Shown piece after piece: positions 39,531 through 50,257 of a stretch of 64,000 bases of DNA; position 1 is the stretch's first letter, and each line of letters opens with the position of its first letter. The DNA is taken from NCBI RefSeq assembly GCF_014905175.1, contig NC_057791.1:19410177-19474176 (forward strand), written 5' to 3'. The notes under the pieces are model-generated. The model searched no databases and was not told the DNA's origin. It saw only the letters and a list, made by a program, of their open reading frames with translations. Made by a program: the position numbers and the translations under genes. The DNA comes from Aphidius gifuensis. Its lineage: Eukaryota; Arthropoda; Insecta; Hymenoptera; Braconidae.

Positions 39531-40732
39531 TTATCTCGATATTAAAATGATATAAAAATATTTATTCCTCGAATAAAATCTTAAACAATAGGGTTCATTG
39601 TTTAACGTCTTCGACAATTTCATGTATCCATAAAGTCTCATCGTGTGGTTCTTCATTAAAAAAAAAAAAAAAAAGCCGTCTTTCAGGGCGAAAGAATCGA
39701 CGCGCGGCAGTTGTCGAAGGGCGAAAAAAAAATATATATATATATACGCATGCAAAAGGAATGAAAATAACGCCAAAGAAGGCAAAAAAGATGATAAAAA
39801 AAAATAAAAGTTATACTCCCGACGAACCGGTGGAATAATAGCCGAGGGAACGTAAAAGACCCGAGAGCGAAACGAAGACGAATAAACTCAACTAAAATAA
39901 GAACAAAAAAAAGGATAAAAATAATATAAAAAAATAAAATAAAAGTGGATAGAACAAAAGGAGTGAAGAACAAGAAATGCAGAGGGAAAATGAGTAAAAA
40001 AAAACCAAGTCAAAGAGGCGTTGAAGAAAAAAAAAAAATATACGGCGAGTACGCGGGGGGGTTACGGGAGGTAAAAGAGAGAAGCCCAGTATTTGAAATG
40101 TAGGCCTGCCACCTTGGTTGTGTTTCTACTTTTACCTTTCCATCCACTTGTACCAACACATGCAGGTTGTACACATCCAAAACCATACAAACTACCCTGT
40201 ATCTTATGCCCATCTCATTTTTATCCACACTTTTGTCTTCATTGACGTCAAACTGAAACAAACCTCCACTTCATCGCAATTTTTTTTTTTTTTTATTTTT
40301 TCATTTATATTTACAATCAAGCAAGCTAATTTTTTTATGCTCATTATAAATAAATAAAAAATAATTAAAAATAAAATAAGTAATTTTATTTTTATGTTTT
40401 TATCAAGTATTTTTTATTGAAGCTGTTTGCTAACGAATAAACCGGGAGAAGCATTTCCACTTCAAATGAAAAAAAATAATTTAAAATAAAAAAAACGGTC
40501 ATGTAATGAAGAGAAAGATGAAAAAGAAAAATCAACTCAAGAATGCGGGAGAAGTGACGAAGGCTTCCTTCTTTCCGCTATAGTGGGAGGGGGGTGGCTA
40601 GCATGTCGAGATGAAGTTGAAGAAGAAGAGGAGGAAAAAAAAAATTATATACATGGTAGAAACACGCGGCTGTGAACAATGGCATCGCGTGAAATAAAAT
40701 TCCCTTCTCTCCCGCCAACAAAAAAATATAAA

Positions 40733-40748
40733 CAGCGCCATCTAGATG
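40733..40748 (-). promoter_or_regulatory. Possible CTCF-type insulator site
   Basis: On the minus strand this reads ATCTAGATGGCGCTG, containing AGATGGCGC, which fits the core AGRTGGCGC reported for Drosophila CTCF. A second GGCGCTATAG string lies about 70 bp downstream at roughly 40809-40818. The position, between the two LDB starts, would suit a boundary element, but a 9-bp match alone is weak. Confidence 0.3.
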
Positions 40749-41073
40749 ATTTTTCTTTCAATCTGAAGATTATTTGAAAAAACTGTTTGAAGGTATCATG
40801 AGAAATGAAGGCGCTATAGACATAAATACATTTTTTTTTTTTCTTCATGAATATAATTGTAAAATAAAAAATGAAAAAGTTTTTTTTTTGAAAAAATAAA
40901 AAATAATAGAAACTGAAGTATTACGAGAAGTGTGTAGTCGATGAGCGAGTGAGCATAGCTCAAGTCTCATCGTTGAGAACAGGTTCCAATGTTGGTAGAA
41001 ACGATAAGGGGAAATATTTTTTTCAAATGTAGTTGCTATGATGGTGGCAAGTTTTCAAAATGGAGGGGAGAAA

Positions 41074-41118
41074 TATGACAGAGAGAAAGAGATAGAGAGA
41101 GAGAATTTAAGAGAGAAA
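41074..41118 (+). repeat. GA-rich tract
   Basis: Interrupted GAGA repeats (ATGACAGAGAGAAAGAGATA and following). GAGAG is the core bound by GAGA factor in flies; a simple microsatellite is equally likely. Confidence 0.6.
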
Positions 41119-42065
41119 ATAAGGAAGGTAGGTGGGGGGTGGGTGGTGGTGGTGATGACGCAGTGGGGAAAACTGGAATTCTGAGTAGCAACGGCGTAGC
41201 CGCGAAAGAACCTGCGGCTTAAAGCGATAGATCACTCTTATTCACTATTTTATATATATATTAAAAATTATATTCAAATATTAAATAAACAAATATATAT
41301 TGATTGATAAATAGCAATCAAAATATTATACAGCAAATTATTTATTTACAAAATAATTAAATATATTAATTTTATTTTTTTTTTTAATACATATTGCATG
41401 TTGGTTTTTTTTTCATTTTCTTCTTTTCAATTTGTTGTTGTTTTTTTCTAACAGCTGCTCGTTGACAAATGATTATAAACAAGTTTCATTATTTATCTAT
41501 TTATATATTGATCAATCTATCTACACTTGATGTATATATTTTTTTTGCTTCAATTTTATTTTTTAATTCATTTTAAATTTGATTATATACTTTGATAGAT
41601 TAAAAAAAAAATTAAATAATCTCTTCTTTTGTTGGTTTGTCAAGTAAATTTTTTGACATTTTATTTAAATATTTAGCTGTAATAAATTTAAAAAAAAATC
41701 AATTACAATTTGATGATATTTTGATGATTTTTTAATTTACAAATAAATATTAAAATAAATTAAAACAATAATTTAAAATGATAAATTAAAAATGCAATTA
41801 AAGCTAGTTGATAAAATTATAAAAATATTATACAAGAGTATATTGACCCGTGTTTAAATAGTCAATGGTGATTATTTTAAAAAAATATATTTAAAAAAAA
41901 AAAATATGAATGGATTTAATAAATAGCAAATCCTCGTATAGTTTGATCATATGGTTTCCTTTTGGTGTATTTCATTTGTACATCAGTGGACTCAACTCTC
42001 TGTACATATATATACATATATAGTTTTGGTTATTCATGGTGGTTGGGTGATTTTATGGGTGGTAA

Positions 42066-42120
42066 ATAAAGAGAGGATGAGAAAGAGGGAGTGAGAGAGA
42101 GAGAGTAAGAGAAAGAGGAC
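42066..42120 (+). repeat. GA-rich tract
   Basis: GAGAGGATGAGAAAGAGGGA followed by a longer uninterrupted GA run. It precedes a CT-rich block at about 42215-42260, so strand asymmetry flips within 150 bp. Confidence 0.6.
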
Positions 42121-42150
42121 ATGGTGTTTCCACCGCGAAGGGTGGTTGTA

Positions 42151-42214
42151 TGAAGTTGGTATGAGAAGAGGGAGGGCGAGATATTGATCAAAACCTACCC
42201 TGGCACCAACTTCA
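42151..42214. repeat. 10-bp inverted repeat with 44-nt loop
   Basis: TGAAGTTGGT at 42151-42160 pairs exactly with ACCAACTTCA at 42205-42214. The loop starts purine-rich and the sequence beyond the right arm is pyrimidine-rich. It could form a hairpin in the nascent LDB transcript. Confidence 0.6.
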
Positions 42215-43110
42215 CCCTCTCTCTGTACTGTATCCTCCTCTTCCTACTCCTCTTTTTCCTCTTTCAACTCCCGTGTTGCTGCCACCCTCATTCGCGCACA
42301 CCACCACCACCACTACCATCATCATCATCATCCCTCTAACTTCAGCCCGGACGAGCGCAGCCAGTGACTCTCAAACAATATTATATTATTTTAATTATTA
42401 TAATTATTTTTATTATTTTACATACGTCATATGATATTTCATCCCTTATCAACAACAACAATATATAATTATCTGAATTTTAAATTTAAAATTTATTTGG
42501 TATTTGCATTTTTGTTTTTATTTATTTATTTATTTGTTGTTTTTTTTTTTTCAATGATATAATGTTGAATGATTTAATTTAAAAGGTTTTTCTTTTTTCT
42601 ATTGAGATTTTGAAAATTATGGAAATAAAAAAATACCCCGTGACCTGGTAACCAAAATTCGCGAGATGTATTTATTATTCATGGTGAGAACGTGAACGGA
42701 ATGTCAGTGTAGCGACATGAAAATGATTTGTACACATCGTTGGGGATTTTAGCGTATATGGCTCTTGGATAATTGATACATTTACGACTTCAAATCGTAC
42801 TGGATTATTATGGTTATTTTTTTTTTTTGAGCAACAGTTATAAAAAAAACGAATAAATAACAGGATTATAGCTGTGTTTGATCGGTAGGCAAAGTTTGAT
42901 ATTTTATTTTTATTTTTTTTTACGATTCAATATATTTTTTATACAAATAGTATCTTGTCATTTGTCTATTTGACTCAAAAACGAATTTAAAAAAAAGCAT
43001 TGTCTTCAAAATTCATGCTTTATAATTACAGATAAAATTAAAAATTAAATTATTTCGAAAAATAGTTTAACAATTATAATATTTATAAATTTTTTATATT
43101 TTTATTATTT

Positions 43111-43420
43111 ACGTCTGACCATTACTGAATTTTCTACTTTTTTAAAAAATTATTATGTCTGACCAATATCGATTTTTCTACTGATTTAATTTTAATCATT
43201 TGCATTTAAAAAAAAAAAAAACAAAATTAATTTTTTTCGATAACGATTTATCATCAACGCACAGAGTGTCATGTCTGACCAATACTAAAATTTCTACTTG
43301 TTTTATGTTGTCTTAATTTGGCTTGTTTTTTTATTTTATAAATTATTTTTTGTTAATTAAGATTTGTCGTCGAGTCACACGCATTAAGTGCCATGTCTCA
43401 GTCGTGTTTAACGTTACTCC
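43111..43420 (+). repeat. Degenerate tandem repeat (GTCTGACCAATAC family)
   Basis: GTCTGACC occurs at 43113, 43157 and 43273, each followed by (A)T-TA and, 10-16 nt on, TTTCTACT. A weaker fourth copy begins GTCTCAGTC at 43395. The sequences just before the last two copies also align: GATTTATCATCAACGCAC...GTGTCATGTCT against GATTTGTCGTCGAGTCACAC...GTGCCATGTCT. This suggests a unit of about 115-125 bp. No terminal inverted repeats or coding capacity of a known transposon are seen. Confidence 0.6.
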
Positions 43421-46400
43421 CTGCGTCGCGACGCAAAAACACAATACTTTGGCGCCAGTTACGACGACATTGTTGCGATGTTATTTATTTAAAGCTCTTT
43501 TTTCTTTCGTTTCTATTTCAAGACAAGTTAGTAATTTCATTACAACCCAACTTTATGATTAATAACATGGTATTTAGGGGTAGAAAAACAAAAAAATTTT
43601 CACCGAAAAAAATTGACAATTGCAAATGAATAAATAAATAAATTTGTAATTAATAAATCAATTATAATTATCAATAATATTAATTTTCAAATTGCAATAA
43701 TATACTTGACTATTTATCTATTTTATTTACAAAAAAAAAAATTAATTTATCAACAACTTAGTTACGCATTTGCACATTTAATAAATCCATGTCTTAAAGT
43801 AGCGTGAAATTTTAACACGTGTATTTATTTATTTATCTATTTATTTATTAATATATTATACAAAAATTATACACGCGTCAATATTTATCATTTTAAAGGT
43901 ATTTTATTTTTAGTTGTAATTTGTCATTTGATATTTAATAAATACTTAACAATATAAATAAATAAATAGTATATTTTTTGACAATTTCCCGGGAGACTCG
44001 TGGATGAGATAAGAAGATAATCGGAAACCGCACGTACGTGGTGACGACACATCAGATTAATGGTTCCTTTCTACCAAGTGAATTTGTCTTATTCCTGTTT
44101 TTTTTTTTTTTTTTTTTCTTTCTTAGTACTTTGTGTCAGTGTTTTTTTAATATCTCTGTTTGATGATGGGCCAAATCTTGTGTTTTATTTTATTTATTTA
44201 CATCGTACAATGATTTAATGACCTGCTATAAATTTAATAGTGATTATTATTATTTTTTTTTTAATAATTTGATGAATTGTTCTTTTTAAAATAATTATAT
44301 GTATATTTTTTAAGGGTTGAATACTTGTTGACCTAAATCAAATTTTCAAAAAAACTTTTCTTCTTTTTTTTATCATATGAAGAGCAACTTTGAATGTAAA
44401 TATATTAAAAAAAAAAAAAAAATGATAAAAAAAAGGGCTGATAGTGAGGGAGGGAAAGTTTTCCTTAAGAGGTGTTTGACACTAACCACTAAGCATATCA
44501 GTCACCCGATACCTCTAGCGTGTCTTCACCACTTAACCTGTTTGACTTCCATCAAGTGTTTTTTGTGTCCTCCAAAAAAGAAGCTGCAAAAATTACAAAA
44601 AAAAAAAAAAAAAACAAATTAAAAATATTCTCAATTTGTAAATAATATTTTAATAATTATTTTGACGTTTTACATAATTAACCATGAAACAAGATAACTT
44701 GATTATTATGTTCCTAAATCATCTAATTTAAAAATTCAAAAAAAACCACAATTATTTATGTGAATATAAATTTCCAAATTTTATTATTTTACAAAATCAA
44801 AAACTATAAAAAAAATTTAACTAATTAACATATTGATGATATATATTATAAAAAAAATAGTTAAAAAATTGAGTATTGAAAATTGGGTCTGAATATGAAG
44901 ATTGAAGTCACTCAGTGATTATTCTTTGGGCGCAGCCTGAGGGCCCTCATTGCGAGAGAGGGACATGGTGGCTTCAATCGAAAGAAGAGAAAACAGCTAA
45001 AAAAAATAAATATATATATATAAAAATAAAAGAAATACACATACTTGTGTGTTACTTGTATAAATATATATATATACAAAATACACATACTTTGTGAGAG
45101 AAAGAACGCAGAGTAAATGGTTTTCTTCTACTGGCGTTGTTGAGGTCAATGTACAGTCGGACGGCGTGACCGAAATCACACACACACATACATAATACAC
45201 ACACAAATATTTATACATTTGTTGCAGATCACTCAACTGTGACTTTAATCATCATTTTTTTTTTTTTTTGACTATAATTGTTCTTATAAACTCTCCCACC
45301 ACCCTCATGTTTATTCAAATTTTATGACAAATTTATTTTTCTTTTTTCTATAATTATTGTAGATTTTTTATTTAATTTTTAATTAAAGAGGGTTTATAAA
45401 TTAATTGCAAATAAATAAAAAATTAGACATTTCTAACTGCTTTCCCTTTCGACCTACTTTTATTTAAGACATTATTTTCTTTTTAATAAATAAATTCTTT
45501 TTATTTATATTTATTTTCTATTAATTTTTTTTTTTATTAATGTATGATGACTTGCTGTCATTGCTACCACCTTACAAAGGCTCTACTTGTTTTTACAATG
45601 TATAAAAAAAAAATTTTATGTATTTAATGTTTAATGATGTCCTGTTGTTTATCTGTGAAAGTTTATAACTTTATAAACTGAGTGATTACAATAGGTCCAC
45701 TTTTAACATAGTCAGCCTCTTTTAGTGTCATTGTCATTGATATATAAATATAAAATATTTATTTTAGACTTGATAATTTATTGGTCGATGATAAAGCTGA
45801 GATATTTGAGGGTGAATTTCTTTGTTGGTCTGTTGATTTAGTTTACAAGTAAATGAGAATCAGGTTGGACTATGACGCAGTGTTATAGACAAGTGGAATG
45901 AAAAATATAAAAAATAAATAAGAGGGACTGTAATATTATAGATATGTCTACCTGAAGATGAATATTTTTTTTTTTTTCTTATGGTGGAGAGAGAATATGG
46001 GGGCGGTCGCTCTAGTGTCGCAGAAGAAGAACAGATCTATACAAACTGTAAATTCTTGGTATATGTGCTATGGTTAAACCGGCTGCTGATGAACGCGCGG
46101 CAAATCTGTCGCCTTCGACAAAAGGTTGTACGTGATCATCATTTTTTTAAAAAAAAAAACTAAATTATAACATACCGATTTAAACAATTTACAAATGAAA
46201 AAAAAATATATATCTCAAACCTTACGTAATTATTTAATTTAGTTTGAAATTAATTTTATAATTTATCATCAACTATCCCAAATCTGGAATGTAAAATTCA
46301 ATTATTTTTTTTTGTTAATCAAAAAAATAAATTTATCATTGTATTATTTAATTATTAAATACTTGTTTATATTAATTTATAAATTTACAATTAATATAAT

Positions 46401-48700
46401 CAATAACAGCCCTTCAATAAATCAAAAGAAATACATTTTTTTTATAAAATTAAAAATCGATATTTCAGCAATTAATTATTAATTATTTTATAAACAAATT
46501 AATTACCGGTTTATTTATTTATATTTATTATTTATGGAATAATATATTTGAAAATTTAAAAGTTGTTAAAATAGTATGCATAGGTATTTTACCTGGGACG
46601 TCTTAGGTCGCGGTTAAGACCTCGTTATTGCTGGTACCGTTCTTCTTCTCTTCAGCGCGGTGTGCAAGAGCAAGGGGGGAATGAAATTAAAAAAAAAAAA
46701 AAAGAAGAAATAATAATAGTAAAAAAAAATAAATAGAAAAAGATATATAAAAGTATATGTATACCTGGTGGCAAGCACTCCCTTTCTCTGTCAAAAGAAA
46801 ATAAAAAGAAAAAAAGACATAAAGGTAGAAGAAAAAATGAAATTCCAGGAAGACGTGGTCGATGGTCGATGCTGGTGGTGATGGTGGCTGGTCTATTGAA
46901 GATTGAGTGGACCATTTTACGCTTTTGAGACTTATCGTTTGTTAAATTGAAGGCACTTCATTGATTTAATATGTGATTTTCACCCAATTTTATTTATTTC
47001 TGTCAAATAATATATTTTATTCTCCAAAAATTTTCATATTGATTCATCAACAAAGTTTTTTTCGATGCCATTAGATATTGGTTTATTGATTAAATTAATT
47101 TTCCGAAATAGATAGTTTTTACTGAGGTTAAAATATGACATGTCTAAGATGATTTATATTTTAAGTAGTCGTCGTCGTATTCAGTCAAATGATTTGTATG
47201 AAATTAATGCAGTGGAAAATATTTATTTTTCTTTTTCCCAATAATCGTTATATGTACAAAAATATATAATAATTATATTTATGAGCAAGTAGTTGTAGTA
47301 GATGATGTGTGTGACAGACTTGCTGACAACGACAAAATGCGTAGGGGGGTGTTGGGAATATATATTTACCGCGGGAGTAAAATTCTCGCGAGATAAAACC
47401 ATCCAAGCATTTTGTGATCGTGCGCAGCATCATCATCATCACCATCATCATCAGCCTGGAAAATCATTCGATCGAACAAACCGACAACCTGCAATTTCAA
47501 CCCCCTCAATTGTACACATATCAAAATCATCCCCAAACAACAAAGTATAAATAAATTTAATAATCAAAAAAAAAAAATATTTATATAGATTTTTTAAATG
47601 TTTGTATACATGAGCTGAGATCTCAAAGAATTCAAAGTGACTTTGCTCCATTCTACAACCGGTTTTTTCGTCACATTATCAATCGACCTTCGCATCTTCC
47701 AAAGACTAAGGACATTGTATCTGGAAACATATTTAAAAAGAGAAACTTATTTCAAAAAAAAAAAAAAAAAAAGCTGTTGAGAAAACTGATGAAGAAAAAA
47801 AGAAGAAAATTTTTTTTTACAAAAAAAAAAGTTTATTTGTTAAAGTTTAAATAACAAATCTAACTTGTTTCGCAACCAACCCTACAGACTTCTTCTTCTT
47901 CTTCATGTAGATATTCGATTCTTGAAGAGAGTCCACCTCACGTGGCAAACCCTACCATCACCACTGCAAAAAAAATATAAATAAATAAATAGAAAAAAAA
48001 AAATAAAATACTAGCTTGCTCACCCTTCAGACAATATATTTCCCCCTTGATCTTTTCCCCCCTTACTTCCCTTGTGGACAATTCACCCCGCCATCACCAT
48101 CACCACCACCACCACCATCACTACCAGCAGCTACATCGTTGAATCTATATATTTACTCTCTGTCTCAGTGTTTGTATGACAAAGATATTACAGAAGCAAG
48201 ATGAAAATATTCGATCGTAGCGCCGCCAAAGTTAGCCATTCCGCAGTAACGCGACCGCTTCGGTGGAATCAAGTTGTATTTAATAAAAGCTGTGTATATT
48301 TGATTCATTCAAAAATTTATAAACACTTTATTATTATTTTTACTGTCAAAATAATTATAAATATATATTTAAATCAATTTTAATTAAGCATTTAATTATC
48401 ATCAAGTGAATTAAACTTTTTATTATTTTTTTTTTTTTCAAATTATCATTTTTTTCCCTCCCAATTTTGTTTATTTATTTATTGTTTTTTTTTTTATTTT
48501 TACTTTAAATTTTATATTGTTGATTGAGATTTTATAATGTGTTAATATCTATATAAATATTTATATAATTTTTTTTTAAATTAAAAATATACAATTTAGT
48601 GAGATTTTTTTAATTTATTTACAATAATAATATTGAGCTTTACGACTGATTAATTTTATATTAGTGTACAATTGGATTGATATAATATTGTACATTTAAA
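43421..48700. other. LDB intron, part before second start
   Basis: No supported exon. Less AT-rich islands lie at 43430-43520, 44430-44560, 44920-45000, 45120-45180, 45990-46140, 46590-46680, 46840-46900, 47290-47520, 48040-48140 (CCA-rich) and 48190-48280. The 47.3-47.5 kb island has an open frame with a His run (CAT repeat), and its frame does not resemble a known protein. Confidence 0.5.
47384..47393. promoter_or_regulatory. TCTCGCGAGA palindrome
   Basis: An exact TCTCGCGAGA, the palindromic element known from vertebrate CpG-island promoters (bound by BANP, historically linked to Kaiso). It lies about 2 kb upstream of the second LDB start codon. The related palindrome ACTCGCGAGT is at 32456-32465, and ATTCGCGAGA occurs near 42658-42667. 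Whether insects use this element is not something I can confirm. Confidence 0.4.
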
Positions 48701-49385
48701 AAAGTTTAATTTATTGTTGATATTATTATTGCTGTTATTGTTATTGTGTATTATTAAATGTTGGAGTCGTGGATGAAATTAAAAATAAGGGATATGGATG
48801 AGGGTAAAAATCGCGACGGAGGGCGTCATGATGACAGTGACTTGATGGCCACGTGCTGCCCTAGCTGGCGCACTATCAACTGAGGGATAAATAAAGGATT
48901 TAAAAAATACAAAAAATAATAATAATAAAAATACAATACAAAAAGAGGGACAAACAAATAAAACAAGCACCAACGAATGCATAAAAAAAAGAAAAAAAAA
49001 AAAAAAACAACAACAACCAACAACAAAATCAATGGATAACAAGTGGTTTAGTGTATACATGAATGAAGTGAATATTGTGTACATTGTGTGATTGTTTTTT
49101 ATATTTATTTTATTTTTTTTTTCAACTTAAAAGTGAATAATAGTTGTTAAAAAATATTGGCTCTTGGAGTGCAGCAATACACTTTGGATGCTATAGAGTT
49201 AATTATCGAGTGCAGAATTTTTTTTTTTTTTTTTCCTATGTAATTAAAGTGGATTTTCAAAAATCAAAAAGCAAAAAAAAAAATATACATATAGAAATTA
49301 TTTGAAAAAAAAAAAATAATAATAATAAAATTCCAGTCGTCGTCGAGATATCGACGGGACCGGATACGTCGTGGAGGGGGGAGTA
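48701..49385 (+). promoter_or_regulatory. Probable second LDB promoter and 5' UTR
   Basis: Sequence preceding the coding block whose first ATG is at 49386. It includes an island at about 48810-48890 with a CACGTG E-box and CTAGCTGGCGCAC, then an A-rich stretch and a GC-rich leader from about 49335. An in-frame TAA at 49326-49328 closes the frame upstream. No TATA box or initiator can be placed with confidence. A possible acceptor (TTCCAG ending at 49336) lacks a pyrimidine tract. Confidence 0.45.
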
Positions 49386-50257
49386 ATGCCGGTGAGGGTG
49401 GCGCAGCGCCCCCCAAGTGGTCTACTCCACTCCGGCCCAATATCACTATCAAATACAGGACCAACTGGCCAAGTTACATCGGGCCGTTGCCTCGGGGGCC
49501 CTACCGGCTCCCCACCACTGCCGCCGGTATTATCACAACTTACCGGCAGCAATAATAATAATATACATAATTTAAATAATAATAATAATAATAATAACAA
49601 TTCACATCAAGGATTAATAACAAATAGTGTACAAAATCCATTAGCAGCAATGGCCTCGGCGGCGGCCTCACTTACACAATTAAATAATATGGCAAATGGT
49701 CCTTTACCGCCATTGGGAAGTGGTCCCAATGGACCAAATTTGCCACCACCACCACAACCAGCAACAACACCAACTCATTCACATGGTGGACCACCAACAC
49801 CTCATGGTCCTCATGGTCCACTTGGTGGAGGTGGTGGTGGACAAGGCCCACATTTAAATGGGGCATCACCTAGTCCTCATTCAATGCCACCACATGGTAT
49901 GATGGTTGGTTCACCTCATCCTGGTCATATGATGCCTGGTGGCGGAGGTGGAGGTGGTGGTGGTGGTCCATCACCTCATTCACATCATCCAGGACCACAT
50001 ATGGTTGGTTCACCTCATCATGGTGGTCCTCATATGGGTGGACCAGTACCTGGTGGTATGATGGGACCTGGTGGTGGTGGTGGTGGAGGAGGCGGTGGTA
50101 TGCAACCTCAACCTGGTGGACCAGGTATGTGTCCACCAGGTGGTCCACCAATGGGACCACATCAACATCCACATCCCCAAGGACCTGGTGTACCGGGACA
50201 ACCACATATGCACAATGATCCTTTCTACTGTTCGCCATTTGGCTCACCCTATTACAG
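49386..50257 (+). CDS. LDB downstream-isoform first coding exon, Gly/Pro/His/Asn-rich
   Basis: 872 nt: 290 codons plus two bases, ending at CAGGTAAAA. The start is the first ATG (MPVRVAQRPPSGLLHSGP); the frame is open further upstream only to 49338, and GTG at 49371 is not a credible start. The protein has a Leu/Thr/Ser-containing start, an Asn run (about 49550-49600), an Ala-rich helix-like piece (AAMASAAASLTQLNNMA), then Gly runs alternating with His/Pro/Met-rich segments, and ends with NDPFYCSPFGSPYY. The leftover AG plus A of the exon at 60378 gives Arg, continuing directly into the LDB core. Family knowledge: insect Chip has a Gly/Pro/Met-rich N-terminus before the conserved self-association domain. 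GC content far exceeds that of the flanks. Confidence 0.88.

Larger units (their letters stand above)
36966..43110. other. LDB intron, middle part
   Basis: No supported exon. A pyrimidine-rich block lies at about 37640-37870 and a GC-richer island at 37920-38280, whose overlapping open frames have no recognisable similarity. Purine-rich blocks lie at about 39960-40080, 40500-40640 and 41050-41160. Other less AT-rich islands are 39690-39870, 40660-40830, 41150-41240 and 42040-42370. Apparent ORFs here reflect strand-asymmetric composition. Confidence 0.55.

Noticed and set aside
46608..46630. GTCTTA...TAAGAC inverted repeat as a structured RNA
   Set aside because: Only six base pairs, which is common by chance.
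49371..49385. GTG at 49371 as the second LDB start
   Set aside because: Non-ATG starts are rare in animal nuclear genes, and an in-frame ATG is present 15 nt later.
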